Below, one piece after another: positions 29,560-29,948 of a DNA stretch of 29,948 nt (within the stretch, counting starts at the first letter, position 1; each line of letters begins with the position of its first letter). Location of the stretch: NCBI GenBank assembly GCA_003427395.1, contig BFEA01000481.1, positions 1,082,324 through 1,112,271 on the forward strand, read 5' to 3'. The stretch is from Chara braunii (Eukaryota > Streptophyta > Charophyceae > Charales > Characeae). The position numbers and the translations under genes are program-made. The notes under the pieces were generated by a model. It was not told where the DNA came from, did not search any database, and was given only the letters and a program-made list of their open reading frames with translations.

Positions 29560-29706
29560 AACGCTGGACCCGTTTTCCAGCAGGTGCAGCTCCCCATCAA
29601 TAGAATGGAGCACCGGGAATGCTTCAGGGGAGCCTGCTTGCTTGTATCACCCCCCCTAGTTTACACGGCTCTGGAGTTTCCCAAAAAAAAAAAAAAAAAA
29701 AAAAAA
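29560..29706 (+). mobile_element. Short A-tailed retroposon-like copy S2
   Basis: GGAACGCTGGACCCGTTTTC, then CAGGTGCAGCTCCCCATC and a closing GGAGC, form a short conserved block (29558-29612). An A-run of 24 ends the copy (29683-29706). No A box is visible. Confidence 0.55.
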
Positions 29707-29800
29707 TCTGCTGTGTATGGGAGCAGTCAATGCTGTTGGGTAGTGTTGGGTCTTGGGTGATCGCTATTTCGTCTTAATATATGCAACATTGCAAATCCAA

Positions 29801-29902
29801 TGGGACACTGGACCGAGTTTCGAACAGGTGCTGCCCCCCTCAATAGATTGGGGATATTATTTTTTTGGGGGGGAGGGGGAAGAAAGGGAAAAAAAAAAAA
29901 AA
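29801..29902 (+). mobile_element. Short A-tailed retroposon-like copy S3
   Basis: GGGACACTGGACCGAGTTTC, CAGGTGCTGCCCCCCTC and a short hairpin ending TTGGGG (to 29853) are followed by a T/G-rich and then A-rich end (A-run 29889-29902). It has the same order of parts as S1 and S2. Confidence 0.55.
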
Positions 29903-29948
29903 GGAGGTCCTTTTCGAGGTTGCAATACAGTCGGGCACAGTCCATGTT

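Overview
The window looks like a repeat-dense intergenic block of a plant-lineage nuclear genome. A streptophyte green alga of the Chara type is my best guess. That rests on a plant-style Ty3/gypsy element primed by initiator tRNA-Met, plant-type LINEs, and an EGF-like membrane-protein exon in an intron-bearing gene. The assignment is inference from sequence style, not a search. Almost all long reading frames belong to decayed transposons, and only one stretch (21835-22599) looks like a host gene.

Layout. 1-6899 (minus strand): a Ty3/gypsy LTR retrotransposon entered from its integrase end, reading back through RNase H, reverse transcriptase, protease, gag, leader, primer binding site and part of the 5' LTR, which stops at a single N (6900). 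6995-9178: a large inverted repeat with arms of about 380 bp. Its left arm was split by a solo LTR (7090-8130) of the same gypsy family, and the other arm preserves the empty target site. About 9340-18842 (plus strand): a long non-LTR retrotransposon (LINE) with ORF1 (CCHC knuckle, Lys/Glu-rich tail) and ORF2 (APE endonuclease, reverse transcriptase, zf-RVT-like C-terminus). A 938-bp hAT-type non-autonomous DNA transposon interrupts it at 14901-15838 with an 8-bp target duplication. 18843-20900: A-tract with an assembly gap, GAA/TTC microsatellites, a 93-bp palindromic MITE-like hairpin, a divergent relative of the gypsy LTR (about 19422-20486) and a TCCGGA-rich palindromic patch.

20980-22599: the likely host gene. 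A probable terminal exon encodes a Cys-rich motif, an EGF-like module, one transmembrane helix and a cytoplasmic tail with two repeats. Upstream are a minisatellite-bearing intron and a duplicated 57-bp segment that may be exonic. 23941-26755 (minus strand): a second LINE whose ORF1 is fused by deletion to the C-terminal part of ORF2, removing endonuclease and reverse transcriptase.

23204-29902 also holds two families of very short elements. One is a foldback of about 110 bp present four times, whose copy-specific changes are mirrored in both arms. The other is a motif of about 50 bp that occurs four times, each time followed by an A-tract in the same orientation. A tRNA-like SINE (A box, B box, A-tail) abuts one of the foldbacks.

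The in-frame stops in the gypsy element and the first LINE that are not explained by frameshifts can all be reached by C-to-T or G-to-A changes, and eight of twelve are TAG. This suits deamination of methylated cytosine in silenced elements. The best candidate for something undescribed is the mirrored foldback family and its junction with a tRNA-like unit.
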